Position numbers and translations under genes: made by a program. DNA of 64,000 nt. It comes from Gemmatimonadota bacterium. Lineage in GTDB: Bacteria; Gemmatimonadota; Gemmatimonadetes; Gemmatimonadales; Gemmatimonadaceae. Positions 24,266 to 32,119 of the stretch are shown here, piece by piece (within the stretch, counting starts at the first letter, position 1; each line of letters begins with the position of its first letter). A model generated the notes under the pieces. The model was given only the letters and a program-made list of their open reading frames with translations. It searched no databases and had not been told where the DNA came from. The stretch covers positions 62,001 to 126,000 of the forward strand of contig JAIOPJ010000029.1 of NCBI GenBank assembly GCA_021413975.1, written 5' to 3'.

Positions 24266-25801
24266 ATGCGCATCGCCACCGCCCTGCTCGCTCTCGCCGC
24301 ACCGACGACGATGCTCGCCCAACGCGCGAGCGCACCTGTCCGCGATTGGCGTGCGACCCATGAGATCGCGATCGTCCGCGAGATGAATGCGCTGCTGGCG
24401 CTGCCCAACATCACGCGCGACACGGCCGGTCTCCGTCGCAACGCCACGGCCATCGCCGCGCTCATGCAACGCCGCGGCATCGCGACGCGACTGCTCGAGG
24501 TCTCGGGCGGTCCGCCCGTCGTCTACGGCGAACTGAAGGCCACGAAGGCCACCCGGACGATCGTCCTCTACGCGCACTACGACGGCCAGCCCGTGAATGC
24601 GAGCGAGTGGCAGGGCGGCGCGCCGTTCACCCCGGCGTTCCGCGTGCAGCGCGACGGCAAGTGGGTCGACACGCCGCTCCCCGACTCCGGCCGTCTCGAC
24701 CCCGAAGGGCGCATCTTCGCGCGCGGTTCCGGCGACGACAAAGCCCCGATCATCGCGATCCTCGCTGCGCTCGACGCCATCAAGGCGACCGGCGGGTCGC
24801 CGAGCGTCAATCTCAAGTTCTTCTTCGAAGGCGAAGAGGAGTCGGAGTCGGTGCACCTCGAGCAGACGCTCAGGACCCACGCCGCGCTCCTCGCGAGCGA
24901 CGGTTGGATCTTCTGTGACTCACCGATCCACGCGAGCCGGCAGCTGCAGGTGGTGCTCGGTGTGCGGGGATCGATGGGACTCGAACTCACGGTCTATGGA
25001 CCGAGTCGCGCACTCCACAGCGGCCACTACGGCAACTGGGCGCCGAATCCGGGGATCCTGGTCGCCGAGCTCGTCACCTCGTTGCGCGATGCCGACGGCC
25101 GGATCCTCGTGAAGGGCTTCCAGGACGACGTCACGCCGCCGACTCCCAAGGAGATCGCCGCGGCGCGCGCGTTGCCCCGACCCGACTCGGCGCTCCGTCA
25201 GGAACTCCTGCTCGGCGGCACCGAAGCGAACGACGCCCTGCTCGCCGAGCGCCTGCTGCTCCCGGGACTGAACGTGCGCGGCATCCGCGTCGGCAACGTG
25301 GAGGGTGCGGCCGCGAATGCGATCGCGACCGACGCGAAGGCCTCGATCGACTTCCGACTCGTGCCAAGGCAGACGCCGGAGCGGATCCGCCAGCTCGTCG
25401 AAGCGCATCTCACTGCCAACGGCTGGTACGTCACCCACGCCGCTGCCACCGACCAGGAACGACTGACCCACCGCAAGGTCGTCCGGCTGGTGTGGGGTGG
25501 GGGCGACGAGGCCACGCGGGTCAGCGCCGACTCCCCCCTCGCGACCGCACTCCTCGGCGCGATGGACGAGATGCTCGGGAAGCCGATCCTGCGCGTCCCC
25601 ACGATGGGTGGCAGCCTGCCCACCGCCGTCTTCGAACACACGCTCGGCGTGCCGCTGATCGTCTTCCCGATCGCGAACCACGACGACAATCAGCATGCGA
25701 AGGACGAGAACATCCGCTTGCAGAACCTGTGGGATGGGATCGACGCGTTCGCGGCCATGTTCACGCGCCTCGATCGGTTCTGGCCGCGCACGACGCCCTA
25801 G
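24266..25801 (+). CDS. Secreted M20-family dipeptidase-like metallopeptidase
   Basis: A 511-residue protein with a signal peptide cut after MLAQ (about residue 19). The di-zinc site is visible as YAHYDGQPV (His, Asp), GSGDDKAP (Asp), FFEGEEESES (Glu-Glu) and FCDSP (Asp); NHDDNQHAKDENIR near the C-terminus provides the last His. The layout and length match carnosinase/CNDP-type M20 dipeptidases rather than the AbgB-like enzyme at 15502. It probably finishes off peptides released by the neighbouring S9 enzyme, whose promoter faces it across 172 bp. All catalytic residues I expect are present. Confidence 0.9.
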   Translation: MRIATALLALAAPTTMLAQRASAPVRDWRATHEIAIVREMNALLALPNITRDTAGLRRNATAIAALMQRRGIATRLLEVSGGPPVVYGELKATKATRTIVLYAHYDGQPVNASEWQGGAPFTPAFRVQRDGKWVDTPLPDSGRLDPEGRIFARGSGDDKAPIIAILAALDAIKATGGSPSVNLKFFFEGEEESESVHLEQTLRTHAALLASDGWIFCDSPIHASRQLQVVLGVRGSMGLELTVYGPSRALHSGHYGNWAPNPGILVAELVTSLRDADGRILVKGFQDDVTPPTPKEIAAARALPRPDSALRQELLLGGTEANDALLAERLLLPGLNVRGIRVGNVEGAAANAIATDAKASIDFRLVPRQTPERIRQLVEAHLTANGWYVTHAAATDQERLTHRKVVRLVWGGGDEATRVSADSPLATALLGAMDEMLGKPILRVPTMGGSLPTAVFEHTLGVPLIVFPIANHDDNQHAKDENIRLQNLWDGIDAFAAMFTRLDRFWPRTTP

Positions 25802-25890
25802 AGCACACGCTCGACTCCTGGCCGGAGCCTCCGGCACTCCCGGGGCGATTCACAGTGGACGCCCTCCGCGCTCCATGATATCGTGAGCCC

Positions 25891-28290
25891 ATGCAGTCCT
25901 CCTGGCCCCCGGTGTGGTTCCTTCTCGCGCTGGTGTCACTCGGCGCACCCACCGCATCCGCCCAGCAGCTCACCGGCACCGTCTATCGCGGCGAACCCCG
26001 CTCACCGGTCGCCGGAGTGGTCCTGCTGGCCGAGTCCCCACTGGGCGACACCGTGCTCACGCGGACGATCACGGGATCGCGCGGCCAGTTCACGCTCGCC
26101 GTGCGCGCGGGAGAGGTCCGCGTACGCGCACTGCGGATCGGCTACCGACCCGCCGTGCTCGGCACCTTCTCGCTCGCTCCGAACGAGAGCCGGTCCGTCA
26201 CGCTGCTGCTCCCCGAGAATCCGCTCGTGCTCCAGGCGGTCACCTTGCGCGCGAGCTCGCGCTGCGACGTGGTGGGCAAGGCCGGGGAGACGGTCGCGAG
26301 TCTGTTCGATGAAGCGCGGAAGGCGCTCGTCGCGACCCAGCTTCGGCCCGCGGAGGATCGGCCGACAGCGCTCGTGGCGCTGTCGAATCGCAGCACGACG
26401 CTCACCGGCGAGCCGCTCGTCGACGTCCAGCACCGCCTGATCTCAGGTCGATCGGTGCGGCCGTTCCAGGCCGTGCCACTCGAGGACATCGAACGCCGCG
26501 GCTTCGTGGTGGAGGAGGACGGGAGCCTCCTCTTCCGCGCTCCCGACGCACCGGTGCTCCTCTCGGACGCGTTCGCCGCCTCGCACTGCCTGCAACTCGT
26601 GGAGGGTGCCGGGATGCCGGCGGGATGGATCGGGATCGGCTTCAGACCGGTGCGGATCACCCGGCCGCTCGTCGACGTCACCGGGACGCTCTGGATGGAC
26701 CGCACCACCTTCGAACTGCAACGGCTCGACTTCGAGTACGCCGGGCTCGCGAGCGGCTTCGTCCGCGCCGGGCTCGGCGGCGCGGTGCATTTCGCGCGAC
26801 TGCCCGACGGCAGCTGGATCGAGAGCCGATTCGAGTTGCGGATGCCGCGGCTCAGGATGCTCCCGTCCGTCCGCGGTCGCGCCGCGTTCCCGATCCTCGA
26901 AGGACTCGAGCGCACCGGCGGCGAAGTCCTCTCCATGCGCGTCGCCGACACCCTCATCTTCCAGGGCGACTCGGCGCTCGAGCGGCGGCTGCTCGCGGCG
27001 ATCGGCGCGAGCGGTGGGAGCGTCGCCGGGATCAGCTTCGGCGGGATCCGTGGGACGCTCACCGATTCGCTCCGCGGGCGCGCCCCGACGCGGCTCACGG
27101 GGGACACCATCGTACTGCGCGAGTTCGGCCTGCGCGCGACGACCGACTTCACCGGCACCTTCGACTTCAAGGGCGTGCCGGCGGGCCGATACACGTTGCT
27201 CTTCCAGGCTCCGTGGTTCGACGGTCTCGGACTGAGTCCGCTGACGCGCGGGGTCGAAGTGCGTGCCGGCGAACTCACTGAGACCGCGCTCGCCACGCCG
27301 GCGCTCGCGACATACCAGTTCCTGCAATGCGGCGGTGGGCTCGACTCGCTCGACGGTGTGCTGCACGGCGAGGTGACGGATGGCGAGGGGATCCCGCTCG
27401 CCGGTGCGCGCGTCGTCGCGCGCTGGCGTGTCTGGACGATCGACGGCGCACGGGCGACCCCCAAGTCGATCGAGCGTACCGACACGACGGGCGCGAGCGG
27501 CACGTACGTGCTCTGTGGCGTGCCGAACGACGCGCCCTTCGACCTCAGTGCGTATCCCGGAGCCGCGGGGAGCGAGGGAGTGACCGCGCGTGTCGGGCCG
27601 ACGGGGGACATCGGGCGGCGCGACCTCGTGCTCGGCGACCCGGCCGCGCGTGTGCGCGTGCGCGGACGCGTGGTCGGGCCCGATGGTGCGCCGGTGCGCC
27701 AGGCGACCGTCGCGTCGCTGCTGGACGAGAACGCGATCGCCGCGGCTCGGGGTGACGGCACGTTCGAGCTCGCGGTCCGCGGCCGCCGCTCCCAGCAAGC
27801 ATGGGTACGCGCACTGGGCTACGAACCTCGCCTGATCGAACTGAATCCGCGCGTCGCGCTGGTCGAGCTCGACGACATCGTGCTCCGACCGGTCGCGGCG
27901 GGCCTCGACACCGTGCGCGTCACCGCGCGCGGGGATGCACAGGACTGGCGCCCCGAGTTCGACCGCCGTCGCGCGGTCGGCGTGGGCGGTTTCATCACCG
28001 AGACACAGCTGCAGCGGATGCCGCGGGTCACGGCGAACCAGATCGCCCAGTTCGCGAAGCGGATCCGGGTCGATCGGGGGCTGATCAAGCTGGCGTACGG
28101 CACGGGCGGCTGCCTGCCGCGCTGGTACGTGGACGGCAACGATGAAGGCACCGAGACCGACAACGGCGCGGGTTGGGCGCAGACGACGCTCAACATGGCG
28201 AAGGCGATCGAGGTGTATTCCGCGGCCGAGGCGCCGCCACGATACAACGACTTCGACGGGTGCGGCGCGATCGTGGTCTGGACCCGCTGA
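25891..28290 (+). CDS. Secreted carboxypeptidase-regulatory-like protein with TonB-plug-like tail
   Basis: A 799-residue protein with a signal peptide (TASAQ, about residue 25). It has three carboxypeptidase-regulatory-like beta domains: about 27-115 (GTVYRGEPRSPVAGVVLLAE), about 385-465 and about 485-670. Between the first and second is a region rich in beta strands. The C-terminal 110 residues (DTVRVTARGD, then FITETQLQRMPR) resemble the plug segment of a SusC/TonB receptor but there is no barrel. The pattern GTGGCLPRWYVDGN near the end carries a Cys and recurs in plug-like tails of this lineage. The role is unknown; a surface or periplasmic interaction partner is inferred. Confidence 0.75.
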   Translation: MQSSWPPVWFLLALVSLGAPTASAQQLTGTVYRGEPRSPVAGVVLLAESPLGDTVLTRTITGSRGQFTLAVRAGEVRVRALRIGYRPAVLGTFSLAPNESRSVTLLLPENPLVLQAVTLRASSRCDVVGKAGETVASLFDEARKALVATQLRPAEDRPTALVALSNRSTTLTGEPLVDVQHRLISGRSVRPFQAVPLEDIERRGFVVEEDGSLLFRAPDAPVLLSDAFAASHCLQLVEGAGMPAGWIGIGFRPVRITRPLVDVTGTLWMDRTTFELQRLDFEYAGLASGFVRAGLGGAVHFARLPDGSWIESRFELRMPRLRMLPSVRGRAAFPILEGLERTGGEVLSMRVADTLIFQGDSALERRLLAAIGASGGSVAGISFGGIRGTLTDSLRGRAPTRLTGDTIVLREFGLRATTDFTGTFDFKGVPAGRYTLLFQAPWFDGLGLSPLTRGVEVRAGELTETALATPALATYQFLQCGGGLDSLDGVLHGEVTDGEGIPLAGARVVARWRVWTIDGARATPKSIERTDTTGASGTYVLCGVPNDAPFDLSAYPGAAGSEGVTARVGPTGDIGRRDLVLGDPAARVRVRGRVVGPDGAPVRQATVASLLDENAIAAARGDGTFELAVRGRRSQQAWVRALGYEPRLIELNPRVALVELDDIVLRPVAAGLDTVRVTARGDAQDWRPEFDRRRAVGVGGFITETQLQRMPRVTANQIAQFAKRIRVDRGLIKLAYGTGGCLPRWYVDGNDEGTETDNGAGWAQTTLNMAKAIEVYSAAEAPPRYNDFDGCGAIVVWTR

Positions 28291-28387
28291 CGAGCCTCTG
28301 GCGGGCGTGCCGTCGGCATCACCGGACGAGAGGATCGCCACCACGCCGATGCGCGTAGATTCTCCGCATTCCCCAACCCGACCGCCC

Positions 28388-31300
28388 ATGCTCCGCCATC
28401 TGCTCCCCGCGGCCATCGCCCTCGTCGCCACTCAACTCGCCGCCCAGTCCACCAGCGGCACGCTCGGCTTCTACCGCTTCCCCGCACTCCACGGCCAGAC
28501 GGTCGTCTTCGCCGCCGAGGGCGATCTCTTCTCCGTGCCGCTGGCCGGCGGACTCGCGCACCGGCTCACGAGCCACGCCGCCGAGGAGACCGATCCGACC
28601 ATCTCGCCCGACGGACGCACGCTCGCATTCACGGGGCGCTACGAAGGCCCGGCGGCGCTCTACACCATGCCGCTCGCCGGCGGTGCACCCACGCGTTGGA
28701 CGTATGACGGCGATCCGGCGATCGCGACCTCATGGACGCCCGACGGCAAACTCGTGTACCGCACGCGCCACTACGGGAGCGTGCCCGAGAACGGGCTCGT
28801 CCAGCTGAACATCGCCGACGGGACGCGCACGCGCGTCCCGCTCGCGGGCGCGAGCGAGGCCTCGTACGACGCGTCGGGCCGAACGGTCTACTTCGCGCGG
28901 CCGGGCTTCCACAACAACGTCACCAAGCGGTACACCGGCGGCACGGCGCGCAACATCTGGAAGTACACCGCGGGCGCGGCCGAGGCGCAGAACCTCACGG
29001 ACGACTACCGAGGCGAGAGCCACTCGCCCATGTGGGACAACGGACGCGTCTACTTCGTGTCCGATCGCGATGGCACGATGAACATCTGGTCGATGGACGA
29101 GAACGGGCGCGACAAGAAGCAGGTCACGAAGCACGCCGGCTGGGACGTGAAGGAGCCCTCCCTCGCCGCCGGTCGCATCGTCTATCAGCTCGGTGCGGAC
29201 CTCTGGGTGCTGGACGTCGCGACCGGCCAGACCACGCTGATCCCGATCACGCTGGCGAGTGACTTCGATCAACTGCGCGAGAACTGGGTGAACGATCCGC
29301 TCAACTACCTCACCTCGGCGCACCTCTCGCACGATGGCTCGCGTGTCGCCCTCACCTCCCGCGGGCGCGTGTTCGTGGCGCCGGTGAAGGGCGGCCGGTT
29401 CGTGCGCGCGTCGGTCAAGGACAGCGTGCGCTATCGCGACGCGGTCTTCGCGCCGGACGGCCGGTCGCTCCTCGTGCTGAGCGACGAGAGCGGCGAACTG
29501 GAGTGGATGCGCCTGCCCGCCAACGGCGTCGGCGACGGCGAGGCGCTCACGCGCGGCAACGGCATCCTGCGCTTCCGCGGCTATCCGTCACCCGACGGCA
29601 AGTGGCTGGCGTGGGACGACAACAATCGCGACCTGTGGGTGATGGACGTCGCGACCAAGGCGATGCGCAAGGTCAGCGAGAATCGTGAAGGCATCGGCGG
29701 CATGTCCTGGTCGCCCGACGGGCGGTGGCTCGCGTACGTCATGCAGGCCGCGAACACGTTCCAGCAGATCAAGCTCTTCAGCGTGGAGACGGGACGGAGC
29801 GTCGCGCTCACCTCCGACCGGACCAACAGCACCTCGCCGGCGTGGGACGCGAAGGGCGAGTTCATCTACTTCCTCTCCGACCGGAACCTCAGGACGCTCG
29901 TCGGTGCGCCGTGGGGCAATCGGCGTCCCGAGCCCTACTTCGACAAGGCGATCGAGATCTACCAGGTCGCGCTGCGCACCGGACTGCGCTCGCCATTCCT
30001 TCCGAATGACGAGCTGCAGCCGGTCGCGGCAGCGGCGAGCAAGCCGGATTCGACGCCGAAGCCGGTGCGGATCGACCTCGAGGGATTGCCACTCCGCATC
30101 CGTCGCGTGCCGGTGCCGTCGGGCAACTACGGAGCGTTGCAGCTCGGCAACGACGCGCTCTTCTTCACCTTGCGTGGTTCGGGAGCGACCGCCAAGACCG
30201 ACCTCGTCGCGCTGAAGATCACCAACGACAAGCCGGTGCCGGTGGTCGTCATGGACGACGTCCGCAGCGCCGAGTTGTCGGGGAACGGCCGAAGGATCCT
30301 CGTCCGCAAGGGCGACAACTTCCACGTGATCGACGCGCGCGCCGAGCGAGCCGACAGGACGGACGACGGCAAGGTGGACCTCGCCGGTTGGACGTTCCCG
30401 ATCGACACCCGCCTCGACTTCCGCCAGATCTTCGTGGACGCATGGCGCCTGGAGCGCGACTGGTTCTACGACCCCGGCATGCACGGCGTGAACTACGCGG
30501 CCGTCCGCGACAAGTACCTGGCGCTGGTCCCGCGGATCACGACGCGTGCGGAGTTGAGCGATCTGATCGGCTGGGCGGTGGGTGAGCTGTCGGCGCTACA
30601 CACCTCGGTGCGTGGCGGCGACCAGCGCCGTGGCGAGGACGACATCGCCACGGCGTCGCTGGGCGCGCGTCTCTTCCGCGACCAGGCACGCGGCGGCTAC
30701 CGGATCGACTACATCTACCGCACCGACCCTGACTATCCCGCCGAACGGTCACCACTGGCCGATCCCGAACTCGGCATCCGCGCGGGCGACGTGATCACCG
30801 CCGTGAACGGCACGAAGACGTTGTCCGCGCGCGACATCGGCGAACTGCTGCGCAACCAGGTCGGCAAGCAGGTGCTGCTGACCGTCGTGTCGGCGGACGC
30901 GCGCGCGCGTGACGTGGTGGTGGAGCCGATCGGCAACGAGTACGAACTGCGCTACTCCGACTGGGAGTACACGCGACGCCTCGCCACCGAGGAGCAGGGC
31001 AAGGGCGCACTCGGCTACCTGCACCTGCGCGCCATGGGCGGCCGCGACATCGACCAGTTCTATCGCGAGTTCACGCCGCAGTTCGACCGGCAGGGCATCA
31101 TCCTCGACATGCGGCAGAACGACGGCGGCAACATCGACTCGTGGGTGCTCGAGATGCTCTCCCGCAAGCCATGGATGTACTGGCAGGACCGCGTGGGCGA
31201 ACCGTACTGGAACATGCAGGGCGCGTTCCGCGGCCACATGGTGATGCTCGTCGATCAGGAGACCGCGTCGGACGGCGAGGCGGTGGCCGAGGGCTTCCGC

Positions 31301-31612
31301 CGTCTCGGGCTCGGCGTCGTGATCGGCACGCGGACGTGGGGCGGCGAGATCTGGCTGAGCGGCACCAACACGCTCTCGGACAACGGCATCGCGCGCGCGC
31401 CGATGATGGGCGTGTACGGTCCCGAGGGGAAGTGGCTGATCGAGCAGGAAGGGTTCATCCCCGACATCATCGTGGACAACCTGCCGCACGCGACGTTCGA
31501 GGGGCGTGACGCGCAGCTCGAGGCGGCGATCGCGTACTTGAAGAAGAAGATCGCCGAGGAGCCGCGGCCGGTGCCAAGGGCGCCGGCGTATCCGAGGCGG
31601 GCGGTGCCGTAG
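28388..31612 (+). CDS. Tricorn-type S41 protease, secreted
   Basis: A 1074-residue protein with a signal peptide (TQLAAQ, about residue 20). It has the complete tricorn layout: an N-terminal six-bladed and then a seven-bladed beta-propeller (about 25-640, with blades of the type TDPTISPDGRTLAFTG and MSWSPDGRWLAYV), a helical core region, a PDZ domain (about 780-870), and the S41 catalytic domain. The nucleophile Ser961 sits in QETASDGEAVAEGF, with acidic residues downstream (GGEIWLSG). Tricorn proteases degrade oligopeptides to very short products; export places it in the periplasm. The start at 28388 is the first ATG followed by a signal peptide. Confidence 0.93.
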   Translation: MLRHLLPAAIALVATQLAAQSTSGTLGFYRFPALHGQTVVFAAEGDLFSVPLAGGLAHRLTSHAAEETDPTISPDGRTLAFTGRYEGPAALYTMPLAGGAPTRWTYDGDPAIATSWTPDGKLVYRTRHYGSVPENGLVQLNIADGTRTRVPLAGASEASYDASGRTVYFARPGFHNNVTKRYTGGTARNIWKYTAGAAEAQNLTDDYRGESHSPMWDNGRVYFVSDRDGTMNIWSMDENGRDKKQVTKHAGWDVKEPSLAAGRIVYQLGADLWVLDVATGQTTLIPITLASDFDQLRENWVNDPLNYLTSAHLSHDGSRVALTSRGRVFVAPVKGGRFVRASVKDSVRYRDAVFAPDGRSLLVLSDESGELEWMRLPANGVGDGEALTRGNGILRFRGYPSPDGKWLAWDDNNRDLWVMDVATKAMRKVSENREGIGGMSWSPDGRWLAYVMQAANTFQQIKLFSVETGRSVALTSDRTNSTSPAWDAKGEFIYFLSDRNLRTLVGAPWGNRRPEPYFDKAIEIYQVALRTGLRSPFLPNDELQPVAAAASKPDSTPKPVRIDLEGLPLRIRRVPVPSGNYGALQLGNDALFFTLRGSGATAKTDLVALKITNDKPVPVVVMDDVRSAELSGNGRRILVRKGDNFHVIDARAERADRTDDGKVDLAGWTFPIDTRLDFRQIFVDAWRLERDWFYDPGMHGVNYAAVRDKYLALVPRITTRAELSDLIGWAVGELSALHTSVRGGDQRRGEDDIATASLGARLFRDQARGGYRIDYIYRTDPDYPAERSPLADPELGIRAGDVITAVNGTKTLSARDIGELLRNQVGKQVLLTVVSADARARDVVVEPIGNEYELRYSDWEYTRRLATEEQGKGALGYLHLRAMGGRDIDQFYREFTPQFDRQGIILDMRQNDGGNIDSWVLEMLSRKPWMYWQDRVGEPYWNMQGAFRGHMVMLVDQETASDGEAVAEGFRRLGLGVVIGTRTWGGEIWLSGTNTLSDNGIARAPMMGVYGPEGKWLIEQEGFIPDIIVDNLPHATFEGRDAQLEAAIAYLKKKIAEEPRPVPRAPAYPRRAVP

Positions 31613-31759
31613 GGCGGCGTTCGCGTACTTCAGTCCGACACGCACGGTACTCGTCCGGCTGGGGCCTCAGCCGACCCCCCTGACCATCGTGCGCGCCGGA
31701 CCCGCCAGAACCACCCCCGGAACCCTTTCGCCCATCCCGATGTCTCACCATTATCCGGA

Positions 31760-31777
31760 TACCTAGAAACCTATGTA
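31760..31777. promoter_or_regulatory. PadR operator candidate
   Basis: The inverted repeat TACCTAG-AAAC-CTATGTA has 7-bp arms with one mismatch. It lies 12 bp upstream of the PadR start codon, with an adjoining palindrome ATCCGGAT at 31753-31760. The half-site pattern resembles known PadR operators (ATAC...GTAT type), which suggests autoregulation of the padR-permease pair. The surrounding 30 bp are AT-rich compared with the rest of the window. Confidence 0.6.
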
Positions 31778-31789
31778 AAGGGCGCCTCC

Positions 31790-32119
31790 ATGCCACGACA
31801 CGACCGCCTCCGCGGCACCATCGAGCTCCTGATCCTCTCCACCCTCGCCTGGGGTCCGCGCCACGGATACGCCATCGCGCGGTGGCTCGAGGAGCGCTCG
31901 AACGACGGATTCCGCGCCGAGGAGGGGACGCTGTACCCGGCCCTCCATCGCATGGAGCAGCGGAAGCTCATCGCGAGCGACTGGCGCATCTCCGAACTCG
32001 GGCGATCGGCCAAGTTCTACCAGCTCACCGCCGCCGGACGGCGCGAGCTGCGCAAGGAGGCCGCGGACTGGCGCGCGTTCGCGGCGTCGGTGACCCTGGT
32101 GCTCGAGGCGGCACCATGA
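31790..32119 (+). CDS. PadR-family transcriptional regulator
   Basis: A 109-residue winged-helix protein. The recognition helix and wing follow the family pattern: GTIELLILSTLAWGPRHGYA, then RAEEGTLYPALHRMEQRKLI, and AKFYQLTAAGRREL. The short form, without a long C-terminal coiled coil, is that of PadR subfamily 2, which dimerises through helix 4. It overlaps the permease gene by 4 bp (ATGA), so both are made from one transcript. PadR/ADOP pairs of this kind are common in Acidobacteriota and Gemmatimonadota. It probably represses its own operon through the inverted repeat just upstream, relieved by an unknown ligand. Confidence 0.93.
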   Translation: MPRHDRLRGTIELLILSTLAWGPRHGYAIARWLEERSNDGFRAEEGTLYPALHRMEQRKLIASDWRISELGRSAKFYQLTAAGRRELRKEAADWRAFAASVTLVLEAAP

